Positions 47,721-58,025 of a stretch of 64,000 nt of DNA are shown in pieces; within the stretch, counting starts at the first letter, position 1; the number at the start of each line of letters is the position of its first letter. Below the pieces are notes generated by a model. It was not told the origin of the DNA and searched no databases. It saw only the letters and a list, made by a program, of their open reading frames with translations. The position numbers and the translations under genes were made by a program. Source of the DNA: Periplaneta americana (Eukaryota; Arthropoda; Insecta; Blattodea; Blattidae); the NCBI RefSeq assembly GCF_040183065.1, contig NC_091119.1, positions 108,762,263 to 108,826,262 of the forward strand, read 5' to 3'.

Positions 47721-48642
47721 TACACTGTGTCCGACTTAAACATATAACATTTCATTATTTTATTACTTGAAAAGTATTGTTGATATTTACATTCGGTTTG
47801 CTTCTACGGATAGGGTAACTCAAAATGTTTCCTGTGTTTGCAAGGCAGGAGTGTACATCGTATGTGTGCATGCGCAAACTACGTCATCCACATATGGAGG
47901 ATGGAACATCCCCACACAGTGGAAGAGTATGTACGAAACTCCCCGAAGCTCAATGTGTGGTGTGCATTATTGTTGAAGGATAGAAAACAAAACAAAAACA
48001 AAATCAATGGTTTTTCAAGAACTTGTAAAAATTTCTATGGTTAAGTACTCTTTGTCCCTTGTGGCAGCTCACGAATGGTGAGAAGATATATAAATTAATA
48101 GGCCCATTCTTTTTCACGGAGCCTACTGTTAATGCAAGAACATACCAACATTGCAGTTGTATGCTGTGTCACAACTTGCTCCTAACATGGTCTTCCAACA
48201 AGATAGGACGCCATGCCATTATGCGGATATTGTGAGAAATTTCTTGGCTAATGAGTTCCCTTAATGCTGAATTGGGAGAGATAGTCTTTGGTTGCTTGGC
48301 CTCCTAGAAGCCCAGACATTACACCACTCGATTTTTTTCTGTGGGGTTTGTCAAGAATCAAGTTTACCAGGCAGCAGCTCCTGATCTACCAGATCTGTGC
48401 CATCGCATTGTTGCAGCTGTCGCAAATGTTATGCTTGCAATGCTGCAAAACACATGGAGAGAGGTGGAATACAGACTGGACATCTGCCGCACTGCTAATG
48501 GTGCGCATATCGAGGTGCATTAGGTAAGTAAAAAATATTTTGAGTTACCCTATCTGTAGAAGCAAACTGAATGTAAATATCAACAATACTTTTCAAGTAA
48601 TGAAATAATGAAATGTTATACGTTTAAGCCGGACACTCTGTA
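47721..48642 (+). mobile_element. mariner-like element with ~105-bp TIRs
   Basis: TA at 47721-47722 and 48641-48642. The ends match for about 105 bases in inverted orientation (left 47723-47826, right 48536-48640) with only a few differences. Transposase traces on plus: WRMEHPHTVEEYVRNSPKLN, VWCALL, then IGPFFFTEPTVN after about 110 unrelated bases, and WPPRSPDITPLDFFLWG. Frames broken; the 5' half of the transposase gene is missing. Confidence 0.88.
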
Positions 48643-48786
48643 TAACAACACAATTATACCACAAAATACAACTATACAGAGGGGTTATTTAAAATGCTAG
48701 TAATAGTCTGACATTTGTTGCTGTTGCTGAACCAATGCTCTCTTTCTTGCTGGCACATGCTGCAGTGAATTTGCTAATATCGAAAT

Positions 48787-48790
48787 AATG

Positions 48791-48837
<47 letters not shown>

Positions 48838-48839
48838 AG

Positions 48840-48872
<33 letters not shown>
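48787..48872. repeat. (TAA)n / (TTA)n inverted microsatellite
   Basis: ATA repeats to 48831, a short spacer, then ATT repeats; can fold into a hairpin. Confidence 0.9.
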
Positions 48873-48875
<3 letters not shown>

Positions 48876-49466
48876 TAGGCGTTTTGCCTCAAAATTACTG
48901 TCACAGCTAATCATAGGCTACATATGGGACCTAAATAATATCCCTAATTTTGATCACAATGACTGTTTGAAATGCTGCTCGTTCACATGCAGATATTTTT
49001 GACATAACTTCTCAGTTGTATGAGGATTATTGTTATATGGTTTTCTTACCAATACGTATTTTACAGCTTCAATTTTAACATCATCACTGACCTAAAGATA
49101 AACGCATGGAAAAGTATATCTGAATATAAAAGCAACACAGCATTGTACAATTTCTAGATGTAAATTGCAGTATTGTTCTTTGTACGGGACAGGATCTTAA
49201 AATGTTGGGTAGTGAGAATAAAGGCAGCAGCTAGAATCAATGTCAAAGCCTTATTAGAACTTTATACAGTCTCTGTCTACACAAACCAATAATATCGACA
49301 ATAATGACTGAAATTATGATAGTACCAGAAACACTGTGTCTGTTTCGTGTTCTCACCATACCAAACCACTTTGTTATTACAGTGGGTTGCAATTAAGTAT
49401 AACACAAAACTCTTCAAACTAACATACAAAGAAGTATGCTTCATATATTAAAATACAGTTTAGAAG

Positions 49467-49661
49467 ATCATTATTTTATACATCTTGGTCACACAACTTT
49501 TAACACTGTATCACTTCGGAATATGTATTATCTGACTTTCTTGTGTTAAATTCTATCGTACCTGGTTCTGAAGAAGACCAATAACAGGTCGAAACATGTA
49601 AACCAGGTACAATAGAATTTAACACGAGAAAGTCAGATAATACATATTCCAATCATTATTT
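49467..49661. mobile_element. foldback retroelement with hammerhead-like core, copy 1
   Basis: Target duplication ATCATTATTT at 49467-49476 and 49652-49661. A ~40-base leader (CATCTTG...AACACTGTATCACTTC) is followed by 50-base inverted arms (49518-49567 and 49601-49650, two mismatches) around the hammerhead-like core at 49568-49600. Copy 2 at 49974-50263 shares the leader. Non-coding. Resembles the ribozyme-bearing terminal repeats of Penelope-like elements or retrozymes; which, I cannot tell. Confidence 0.75.
49568..49600 (+). ncRNA. hammerhead-ribozyme-like motif, copy 1
   Basis: CTGAAGA core, one extra A, stem II GACC/GGTC with a 7-base loop, GAA, palindrome ACATGT as a two-base-pair stem III, then A at the predicted cleavage site (after 49600). 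Stem I is formed by the 50-base arms. This is the type I minimal layout, except for the extra base between A9 and stem II, which all three copies share. Confidence 0.6.
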
Positions 49662-49776
49662 ACTTAAAATAAGAAGACTGAGGCTATGTCATCCAGTGTT
49701 CCAATATGTATCGAAATGTAATTAGTCACGAACTACTCTCTTGTACCATTAAGACAAGGAAAACGTTGCATCTTAC

Positions 49777-49928
49777 TCTTTCGCCAGATTTATGTTGGAG
49801 GGATCAGCTCCGACAGGGATTCCATGCTTGTGCAGCGTCTGTACCAGAACCTCCTGCACCTCTTTGCTGTAGCTGTCGAAATCGAACACATTACGCACCA
49901 CACTTGCCAAGCTCTCATTGGGGAACTC
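49777..49928 (-). CDS. VWA8: VWA8 exon: VRNVFDFDSY segment
   Basis: Acceptor TTTGCAG; donor GTAAGA. It encodes EFPNESLASVVRNVFDFDSY and ends with ...NINLAK plus two bases of a Glu codon (phase 2). The match to the conserved VRNVFDFDSY and LHKHGIPVGADP region is clear. The exon is bracketed by two foldback hammerhead-like elements, one ending 46 bases upstream of its acceptor in transcript terms (49974-50263) and one 116 bases beyond its donor (49467-49661). Confidence 0.95.
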
Positions 49929-49973
49929 CTGCAAACAGAAATACAATTAAACACCAAAGAGACCACACTGAGA

Positions 49974-50263
49974 CCACGTGGTTTTATACATCTTGATTAC
50001 ACAACTTTCAACACTGTATCACTTCGGAATATGTATGATAAGAACTTTCTTGTGTTAAATTTTAACGTACCTTGTTAACATGTTTCTACCTATTTTGGGT
50101 CATCTTCAGAACTGGTCGTTGCACCCTCACAGGAAACAAGAGGCGCCAAGACCAACAACGACCAGTTCTGAAGATGACCCAAAATAGGTCGAAACATGTT
50201 AACAAGGTACGTTAAAATTTAACACAAGAAAGTTCTTATCATACATATTCCCACGTGGTTTTA
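49974..50263. mobile_element. foldback retroelement with hammerhead-like cores, copy 2
   Basis: Target duplication CCACGTGGTTTTA at 49974-49986 and 50251-50263. Same leader as copy 1, then 96-base arms (50026-50121 and 50156-50251) identical except for one base, around a 34-base spacer. The hammerhead-like core lies inside each arm: intact on the plus strand (50168-50200), altered on the minus strand at 50087. Confidence 0.8.
50168..50200 (+). ncRNA. hammerhead-ribozyme-like motif, copy 2
   Basis: CTGAAGA, extra T, GACC...GGTC stem II, GAA, ACATGT, then T. Stem I with the immediate flanks is poor here (only GTT/AAC), because the core now sits within a longer palindrome. The opposite-strand copy has GGTA instead of GGTC, which breaks the closing pair of stem II. 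Confidence 0.5.
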
Positions 50264-50676
50264 CTTTTGCGTATGGACGTCTCCTAGATAATAACACGAA
50301 CACAATATTGAGCCAGTGCGTAAGACTTGAAAATAGATATTTTCCTCGAGATTGTTTATTCTTAACGTTCTCAAGCACTTTCTTCATAAAGATCTTGATT
50401 TTAATTAACGTAATTTTTTTTCTGATGATGTTTTTATTTAGTTTAATATTTTATAACTTTATAATGGAGATGGAGTTAACATTCAAACAGAATATTCGGA
50501 AAATGTCGTCCAAGAAACACAAGACGTGATAGAAGGAATCTAGGCACTTAGCCCTTAAAATAAGGTAAGAGTTTATCTCCAACCCACAATTTTATTGAAA
50601 AGTCGAACAGGTCACACTGTGTGCAGGTTAACATAGTCTTAATCAAGCTCTGGTCAAATAATTATTACCTCGAAAA

Positions 50677-50721
<45 letters not shown>

Positions 50722-51024
50722 ATGTGCGCGTACGTGCAGGTGTGTGTGTTTGTGTGTGTGTGTGCGCGTGCATGTGTGTATGAATAATTCGCGAGAAGTT
50801 AATTCATAGAAGTTAAAACCGCTGTTCGGTCTGGACTGCTACAAAAAGCAAGCACACTCTTTTAGGTTATTGTTAACGAAGAGGCAAGTGTTGTGGAACA
50901 AAAAAAAAATGTTATAAACAATACCGTACTCTTCTGGAAGACACCATAGAAAACTTCATAGAAGACATCCCAATTACATAACACCCTCAGAAATTTTTGT
51001 GTGTGATCAGTGCATAGGCTATAT
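50264..51024. other. no gene seen; GT microsatellite inside
   Basis: AT-rich intron with a (GT)n tract at 50682-50772, including GC-rich variants. No element recognised. Confidence 0.55.
50682..50772. repeat. (GT)n microsatellite
   Basis: About 90 bases of GT with interruptions such as GCATGTGCGCGTACGTGC. Confidence 0.95.
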
Positions 51025-51690
51025 GAGGGAGGATCAAAAAGTAATGCACAACAACTTTCTGTGGCAACGTATTTAATATGTAAGAAAAACGAAATAATTC
51101 AGAAAAAAGCTGCAGGTTTTAGCTATTTTTCAATACAGGAACCAAGACTCTCGATACATTTCCCCCATCATGACACCAGATTCAGTACACTTCGTTCATA
51201 AAACTCCGTGTTCTGGGCGTATAACCACCTGCGCACGACTGATTTCACTTCTTCATCCGAACCAAACCGCTGACCTCCTAGGAATTTTTTCATTGATCCG
51301 AAGAGGTGAAACTCAGGCATTGCGAGGTCTGGGCTGTAGAGTGGGTGACTGCCGCTTCAATTCCTCTAACATTGGGTGGAGTTGCAGTGCTCACTGGTCG
51401 ACCGGAACGTGCTTTGTCGGGAAGATTTACTCGGTCCTCTTCAAAGAACCTGCACCACCTGGAGACGTTGCTGTGGTCCAAACAATCAACACCAAACACC
51501 TCCAACATTTTGCTTGCTGCTATTCACAAGTAGACGATGCTAGCAAACATTCCATCTTTACTCAGTGGTTACCACTTGTTCCGCCAGGGTGACACCTAAT
51601 TGAGCAATTGCTGTTTGTAGCACAAGATACAAACTAACTATCTGCCAACTTTGAACATCCTACCAAAATATTATACCGATCCTCCCTAAA
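51025..51690 (-). mobile_element. mariner-like deletion derivative
   Basis: Ends GAGGGAGGATCAAAAAGTAA (left) and an inverted GGGAGGATC (right). Minus strand reads VSRWCRFFEEDRVNLPDKAR and SGRPVSTATPP (HTH-side end of the transposase), then directly C-terminal pieces (SDEEVKSVVRRWL-like, ending CIESL-like), so the catalytic middle is deleted. About 660 bases. Confidence 0.75.
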
Positions 51691-52130
51691 ATACAATATC
51701 AGGCAAATGTTTAATGAGGAGACAGTACATTCTGTTGCTTACATATTGAATTGAGAGAAGAAAAAATGTACGGTTATTTCATACAAAATAACATATCCAC
51801 ATATGCGTATTTCAAATTTCTCATTGAATAATATTACGAAAATATTCGATCAGAGTTGCATTTCAGGCTTAGCACGCTGTAGCATTGCTAGAGTATTTTC
51901 TTCGGATTACAGTGCTTAATAAGGTAGGTTCATTATATTTGGATATAATTTTCTTGTATGTGTGTTACAATCTATCAATAATTGGAAAATTATTTTTCAC
52001 GCTATTTTTGTTCTGTAATAAATATGGGAAAAATTTTGACGTAATTTGTATATTATAGGTAATTTTAGGAATTTTGTCCTACGCTTAAGTATATATTTAC
52101 CAAGTTATTGATTAGAGCTGATGCCACTAG
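51691..52130. other. no gene seen
   Basis: AT-rich sequence between two mariner-type elements. Confidence 0.5.
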
Positions 52131-52986
52131 TACAAGGGTCACTCCAAAAGTAATGCACAACATTTTTTTTAATTTATTTTTTATTCTACACCTTTGCAAT
52201 TTATGGAGGTCGTAGGTACATCCTTTCCACTTGTAATCAAATTTAATTTAAGTCGTTCCCGTGAGTGGCGCCATGATAGCACTCCTTCAAGGTGGCTGCT
52301 GTACTTGATATTCATCAGAAGCAATGTGCTGTTATCGAGTTCCTGTACTAAGAAATCGAGACAGTGGGAAACATTCATAAGAGGTTGAAAAAGATGTATA
52401 GAGATGCAGCTGTCGATCGCAGTATAGTTAGTCGGTAAGCTAGCACATTATCTGGTGAAAGAGGGCACGCCAATATTTGGGATACTCCTCGCAGTGGCAG
52501 ACCCTGCAGTGCACGAAGTCCTGACAATGTGCAGCACGTTAACAACATGGTTGTGGCTGACAAACGTGTAACAGTGAAAGAATTGTCACTCCAAGTTGGA
52601 ATAGGAGAAGCAAGTGTGTGTGCAGAATATTGGAACAGTTGGGGTTAAAAAGGTTGTGTTGACAGAAGCCCACAAAGAAACCCAAAAAACAGTGTGCAGC
52701 GACCTTTTGGACCAGTATGAGAATGGTGATGACTTTCTTGCAAGAATTGTGACAGGAGATGAAAAGACCACAGACCAGATCAGAAAACTTGGATGAACAA
52801 CACTGAAATATCAGCCTTACAGTCCTGATCTGGCACCATGCGATTACCATCTCTTTTGGTAAACTGAAGGAATCCCTTTGGGGAACGAGGTTTGAAGATG
52901 ACGACTCTTTTGTGCACACTGCTAAAGAGTGGCTCAGACATGTTGGTCTAGACCAACGAGTTAGATACTATAGAGAGGCTGAAGAC

Positions 52987-53091
52987 CTCTGATAAGCGCT
53001 CCCTGCGGAGGCCAACAGTACTATGGATCGTTCCCTAAAAAACATGGCGGTCTATAGTACCGCCAGCCTCCGCAAGGAGTGCTTATCAAAG
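52987..53091. repeat. subterminal hairpin, 44-base arms
   Basis: Arms 52987-53030 and 53048-53091 pair with nine mismatches, all of which are transitions; the loop is 17 bases. Sits just inside the left TIR of the 8-bp-duplication element; the inner part of the arm (AGTACTATAG) echoes the TIR motif. Confidence 0.85.
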
Positions 53092-53583
53092 GTACATTGC
53101 AACGAGCTGGTATATGTATTATATTTTTCAGATACATCAATATTTAATTTAAACATTTCGCTATAGGTTTTGTAAAAAAGCTGATTTATAAATGAAAAAG
53201 TAATAATTAAGACTTTAAAATTTCCAAAAATGTCTCATTCCCTCGGATTTAAATGAAATGTATCGTAAATCATAATATTCGTTGCTGGATAATTAAACCC
53301 TCTCAATACAGGTACCATTGCCCCAGAGAATTATAAGATAAGACGGACTGAGCATAAGCGAAATGTCTGTATTAATAAGTTTGTACCATCAAGAGTTTAG
53401 TATTTATTGTGTTTATAGGGCCTAATCCAATTTTCTTTTTATTAATGCGTAGGGCTCTTTTTGTTAACAAAGAGGAAAGTTAGCACTTGCATCACACACA
53501 ATTTGTCATTATTGTTCAAAATAATGTAAGAACAGTTTTATTCTGCAAAAACCTCTGCTTAGTTGCGAGACACGTGTGAGATC

Positions 53584-53683
53584 AATGTTTGTTTCAAATT
53601 ATATTAGACTACACGATGTTTCCATCACGCGACAATATTTGTTTCAAATTATATTAGAGAACACGATGTCTCCATCACGCGAA
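53584..53683. repeat. 50-bp tandem duplication
   Basis: Two adjacent copies of a unit with GTTTCAAATTATATTAGA and ACACGATG, starting at 53591 and 53641. Confidence 0.9.
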
Positions 53684-54630
53684 AAGAAGTGTAGCTAGCT
53701 GTGGCTCCTGTTGTTTCTGATAACAATGTTAATCGTAAGTATCTTATCCTTTCAATAAATGTGATGAGTTATGATCATGAGTAACTTTCTATTAGTGTTA
53801 TTCTTTAATTATTATATTGCATGCTAAGAGGTTATTTGTAGTTTTAATAATTGCAGTTTTCAAAAGTTCTCTGTGTTAATTCCAATTTCAAAGAATTTTT
53901 CTCAATAACTTAATTACTGGATTTTTTTTTTTTAATTTTCGCCGCTACCTTTCCTATATTTTACTCCTATTAGTTACATACGTCGTCTCTCTTGAAATCA
54001 CCTGGTGAGCACTGAATTACATAATTTCATATTAGGTTAGACTAGCTGTAAGGTCATTAAATTTGTGACGAAGTTAAGAAATTATTTATTTTTCTTCTGC
54101 CGAATACATTCATCCGTCTTTAGGTGTTTTGCTTTGGTTGCATTGAGTATAGCTTGTCATTTAATATCTGGGCTATATTTAGTGAAAGTAATAAAAACAG
54201 GCCTACAGCTGTTATAAAACGTGAAGTTTTGTGTGTATTTTACTGTTTACTTATTAACATAGTCTTAATATGTAACTCAATTCACAATAATACTAACTTC
54301 ATCACAGTCATTTCCTACACAACATCCGAGCCACGCCCCTTTGTTTTGACTAACCGAAACATGGCGGACCAATGTTCAATTGTCTTCAACTTTCTAAGGT
54401 CTTTGGCCTCTCTATAGTATCTAGCTCGTTGGTCTAGACTTTTACTGTGTAGATACACAGGCCCTCGTTCTAAGATGGTGTAAGGCAGTTGAAAAGGACG
54501 AATATTATGTGCAATAGTGGCATTTTGTTCCTAAAGGATGCATCTACATTCTGTGAAAATAGCAAAGCTGTAGGATAAAAATGTAATTTTTAAATATATG
54601 TTGTGCATTACTTTTGGAGTGTGCCTCGTA

Positions 54631-55390
54631 ATACACTAAAAATGACAGTGTAGTGTATGTATTACGAGGCAGTGCAGTTTTTGGTGTGTGTACTGTAAAG
54701 AATGCAATGGTAACTGTCTCACATTCCTTTACCTGTACCATTTTGACCCGAATTCCGTACGACCTTGAATGTAATACAAATGCTCTATATGGAAAAGTAA
54801 AAATATGCCAATATGACCTACACTAAGAAAATGTTATAAAATATGAAAACTTCATAACCTGAGCTGGAACTGGATTCTTCTTCAGACTGGTAATCCTCCC
54901 ACAAAATGCTATTATATTATTAGAAACACAGTACTTATTCAAACCCTTCGCAACTGACTCATTGCTAATCCTATTCCATGCTATAATTATCTACTGGGCC
55001 ATTATCTGCATATTTGTTTTTTTTTTTTTAATTTGTCTGCCGGAGTCAGAGCATAGTCTTCTTTAAGCAATCAGTGATTATACTCTGCATTATACCCTTC
55101 CTAAAGAGTAATTACCCCTAGCTGTTATATTTCGAACACAGAAGAAGGGTTGGCTGACTGCCTTAAGATTGTCATGGATAACCTGCGCAGAGTATAATCA
55201 GCTGGTACAGTCAGTGTGTCCTATGATGTAGACTTCTTGTATGACTGAAAAGGGCTATGTTGCGATTCTACGAGTAATATGACCATCATTTTCACAAGGC
55301 CGTTTTTATGCAAAAAAATAAAATCGTATTAGATTCAGGTCAATACGATAATAAAAATTTGATCTCCCTTTAATTCATGATGAGAAGGTC
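54631..55390. other. no gene seen
   Basis: Short palindrome GCCTCGTAATACAC...GTATTACGAGGC at 54624-54671 overlapping the mariner end; a T-run at 55017; otherwise unassigned. Confidence 0.5.
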
Positions 55391-55951
55391 GATTCTTTTA
55401 ATACTTACTTACTCATGGCTTTCAAGGATCTCGGAGGTTCATTGCCGCTCTCACATAAGCCAGCCATCGATCCCTATCCTGAGCAAAATTAATCCAGTCT
55501 CTACAATCATATCCCATCTCCCTCAAATCCATTTTAATATTATCCTCCCTTCTACGTCTCGCCCTCCCCAAAGGTCTTTCCCCCTCCAGCCTCCCAATTA
55601 ACACTCTATGAGCATATGCATTTCTGGATTCGCCCATATGTGCTACATGCCCTGTCCATCTCAAATGTCTGGATTTAATGTCAGGTGAAGAATACAAGTG
55701 TTCAGTTCTGTGTTGTGTAACTTTCTCCATTCTCCTGTAACTTCATCCTTCTTAGCCCCAAATATTTTCCTACGCACCTTATTCTCAAATACCCTTAACC
55801 TCTGTTCCTCTCTCAAAATGAGAGTCCAAGTTTCACAACCATATAGAACAACCATTAATATAAGTGTTTTATAAATTCTAACTTTCAGGTTTTTTGATAG
55901 AAGACTGGATGACAAAGCTTCTCAGCCGAATAATAACAGATTCTTTTAATA
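55391..55951 (-). mobile_element. RTE-like LINE, 5'-truncated, with 13-bp target duplication
   Basis: Duplication GATTCTTTTAATA at 55391-55403 and 55939-55951. Minus strand reads LLSKNLKVRIYKTLILMVVL, YGCETWTLILREEQRLRVFE, then after a frameshift RWTGHVAHMGESRNAYAHRV, REDNIKMDLREMGYDCRDWI and AQDRDRWLAYVRAAMNLRDP. Ends in an (AAGT)n tail. Much better preserved than its relative at 1870-2640. Confidence 0.92.
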
Positions 55952-55999
55952 GTTTATCTTAATTAGGTAACAGCTGCAATGTGAAACATTCTCACATAC

Positions 56000-56205
56000 C
56001 TGCAGATGTTTTACGATGTTGACAACCTCCCTCGTTGAATATGGATACTGCACAAGGCCCTGATCTGCCATGTTCCGCAGTTCTCCAAACGCCTTCACCA
56101 GTTTCATGATCACTTTCCCAGATACATTTGGGCCATACTGCTCCAGCAGCGACAGTTCGGACTCTGGACTAGGGTTGTCCACAGCATGGCAACTGAACAG
56201 ATCTC
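56000..56205 (-). CDS. VWA8: VWA8 exon: AAA+ lid region
   Basis: Acceptor TTGCAG; donor GTATGT. The first two bases complete a Gly codon with the last base of the previous exon, giving GDLFSCHAVDNPSPESELSL. The exon ends in phase 0 after VVNIVKHLQ. YPYSTREVVNIVKHLQ is a VWA8 signature of the helical lid that follows the AAA+ core. Confidence 0.96.
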
Positions 56206-56549
56206 CTGCAATATAACACAGCTGTAATGCTTTGTAGGAAACCTGCTTCAAATATGTAGCGTTTTTAGAACATATCAGCTGATGATATACCATGGTGAAC
56301 CAATGGACTGAGAATCGGAGGAGAAACTGAAGTGTTTGGACAAGCCCACCCTACAGGCATTCTGTCCACTACAAATCTGAAGAATCCAACCGTGATATCC
56401 AGGATGAGGAATTATCAGATGACTGTGGTATAGGTGGGTGACGAAAGAATGTAAATCTTAACCTATGAATCTGTACTTATCTATTAAATCTGCACTAACA
56501 GACATATTTCAGCATTAGCTCCATATAAAACGTATAATAAATTGAACCG

Positions 56550-56792
56550 GTTGGAGCTAAAAGGAACTAAGTCAAAATATGCAGTTTTTGGGTTATGCAA
56601 CTATTTGAACAACAGACTGTCATGTGCATCGAACGGTAGAAGAAGGAACTAAGTCAGACTTTTAAATGTTCTTTGGTCTTCTATAACATAAAAATATTAA
56701 TATAAAAATATAAACATTTATGTTATTAGTGGAATGTTTTTTGCTTCTCCTGAAAAGTTGTGAAAAGTGACTTAGTTCCTTTTAGCTCCGAC
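56550..56792. mobile_element. candidate MITE family D, 25-bp TIRs
   Basis: Ends GTTGGAGCTAAAAGGAACTA and (other strand) GTCGGAGCTAAAAGGAACTA, 24 of 25 matching. AGGAACTAAGTCA occurs a third time near 56643. Target duplication not evident. Confidence 0.7.
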
Positions 56793-58025
56793 TGATTCTT
56801 GTTGCAATATTTGTAGCTACACAAACTAAGATATGTGTTCTATTTATTATTACCTGTAGTTATTCTTCAAATATTAATTTAAAATTCTAACTTCTTTTGT
56901 GAATTAACTAGATTACCGTACTAATAGTGTTGAAATTCTCCCAATTAATATAGCATGCAAAATCCGATTTCTGAACAGTTATTTCAAGTAAAGTAGAACC
57001 TCGTTTATCTGATTCTCATTAATCCAGATTTACAATTAAGTAATATTTTATTTTGTTGTTAATTAAATTCGTACTGCACTAAAGATCGGTGTCTCCTATT
57101 GAATATGTGTGTACTATTGTGTGGTGACTTTGTCAACACCATCACTGGCGACTTGGAAGATACTGTGCTTCTCCTCCCCAATCAACTTCTATTGTTCCTG
57201 TTTTTATGTGTGCGTGAGTGTGAAGTGACATCGAAGCACAAAGAAGTGTATGTTTCTATTAATAAAAATCTGAATGCACTAACAGAATAAGTACATGATA
57301 ATCATTTAAAAACAATGCTGCAGAGATGGAATAAATTGTGTCTGATGGAAGTAAACCCAGAAGGAAACTGAAGATGTTTATTTCAAAATGATGACACAAG
57401 ATAGTCTGATTCATATGTAGGCAACAATTCAGCTGGAAGTGATGGTTTATTTGGAACACCAGATAGAATCTACATCAGACAAACTCATGGTAGTGAAATG
57501 ACAGTGCTTTCGTGCTACATGCAAACGTCATACAAAATTGGGACAAAAGAAACTTGTTCATTATTTTGATGTTTTAACGCCTGAAGTATTTTTATAATTT
57601 CTTTATGTGAAAATAAATGGTAAGGTGTTACATTTAATTTGTATTACAATGTATTTTATTTCACCCTGTTAATTTTCTGATTATTTGGGCTCTTCTTTAA
57701 TCTGGATGACTTCCTATCCCATTTAGTCAGAATAATTTAAAGTTCAAAATGTTACGTGAACGAAACAAATTATTTAAAGAATTTCTGAATCTTACAAATA
57801 TTATATCATATGTTCCTGCTCTGGCATCTAAATTCAATTTCATGATTATCGAATATAATTTGTACTGGAAGAAACAAAGCACTACTAGAATTTTTAAGGA
57901 CATTCCATTTCTCTTATAATAATTAGTACATAAAAATAAGTAATATCATAGCATCAGTAGCGTCAAATTAGAACTAGAAACGAGCACAGACTATAGAAAA
58001 ACATAGAAACCTTAGCACTTCTTAC
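56793..58025. other. no gene seen
   Basis: AT-rich intron between VWA8 exons; no element recognised. Confidence 0.5.

Larger units (their letters stand above)
52946..54439. mobile_element. 1478-bp TIR element with 8-bp duplication GTCTAGAC
   Basis: GTCTAGAC at 52946-52953 and 54432-54439, both within what was a continuous mariner frame. TIR of 34 bases (CAACGAGTTAGATACTATAG... / CAACGAGCTAGATACTATAG...), three mismatches. An 8-bp duplication with T at position 2 and A at 7 fits hAT; P elements also make 8-bp duplications. No transposase frame, so non-autonomous. Contains a 44-bp-arm hairpin, a 50-bp tandem duplication and AACATGGCGG near each end. Confidence 0.88.
52131..54630 (+). mobile_element. 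mariner-like element interrupted by a TIR element
   Basis: TA at 52131-52132 and 54629-54630; ends CAAGGGTCACTCCAAAAGTA and (other strand) CGAGGCACACTCCAAAAGTA. Transposase traces on plus: SGRPCSARSPDNVQHVNNMV, KRVTVKELSLQVGIGEASV, DEKTT, YQPYSPDLAPCDYHLF, AKEWLRHVGL, and after the insertion YCVDTQALVLRWCKAVEKDE. Without the 1.49-kb insert the element is about 1.0 kb. Frames broken. Confidence 0.88.

Noticed and set aside
54124..54417. 97-codon plus frame inside the 8-bp-duplication element
   Set aside because: No recognisable motif, and it overlaps the right TIR; probably chance.
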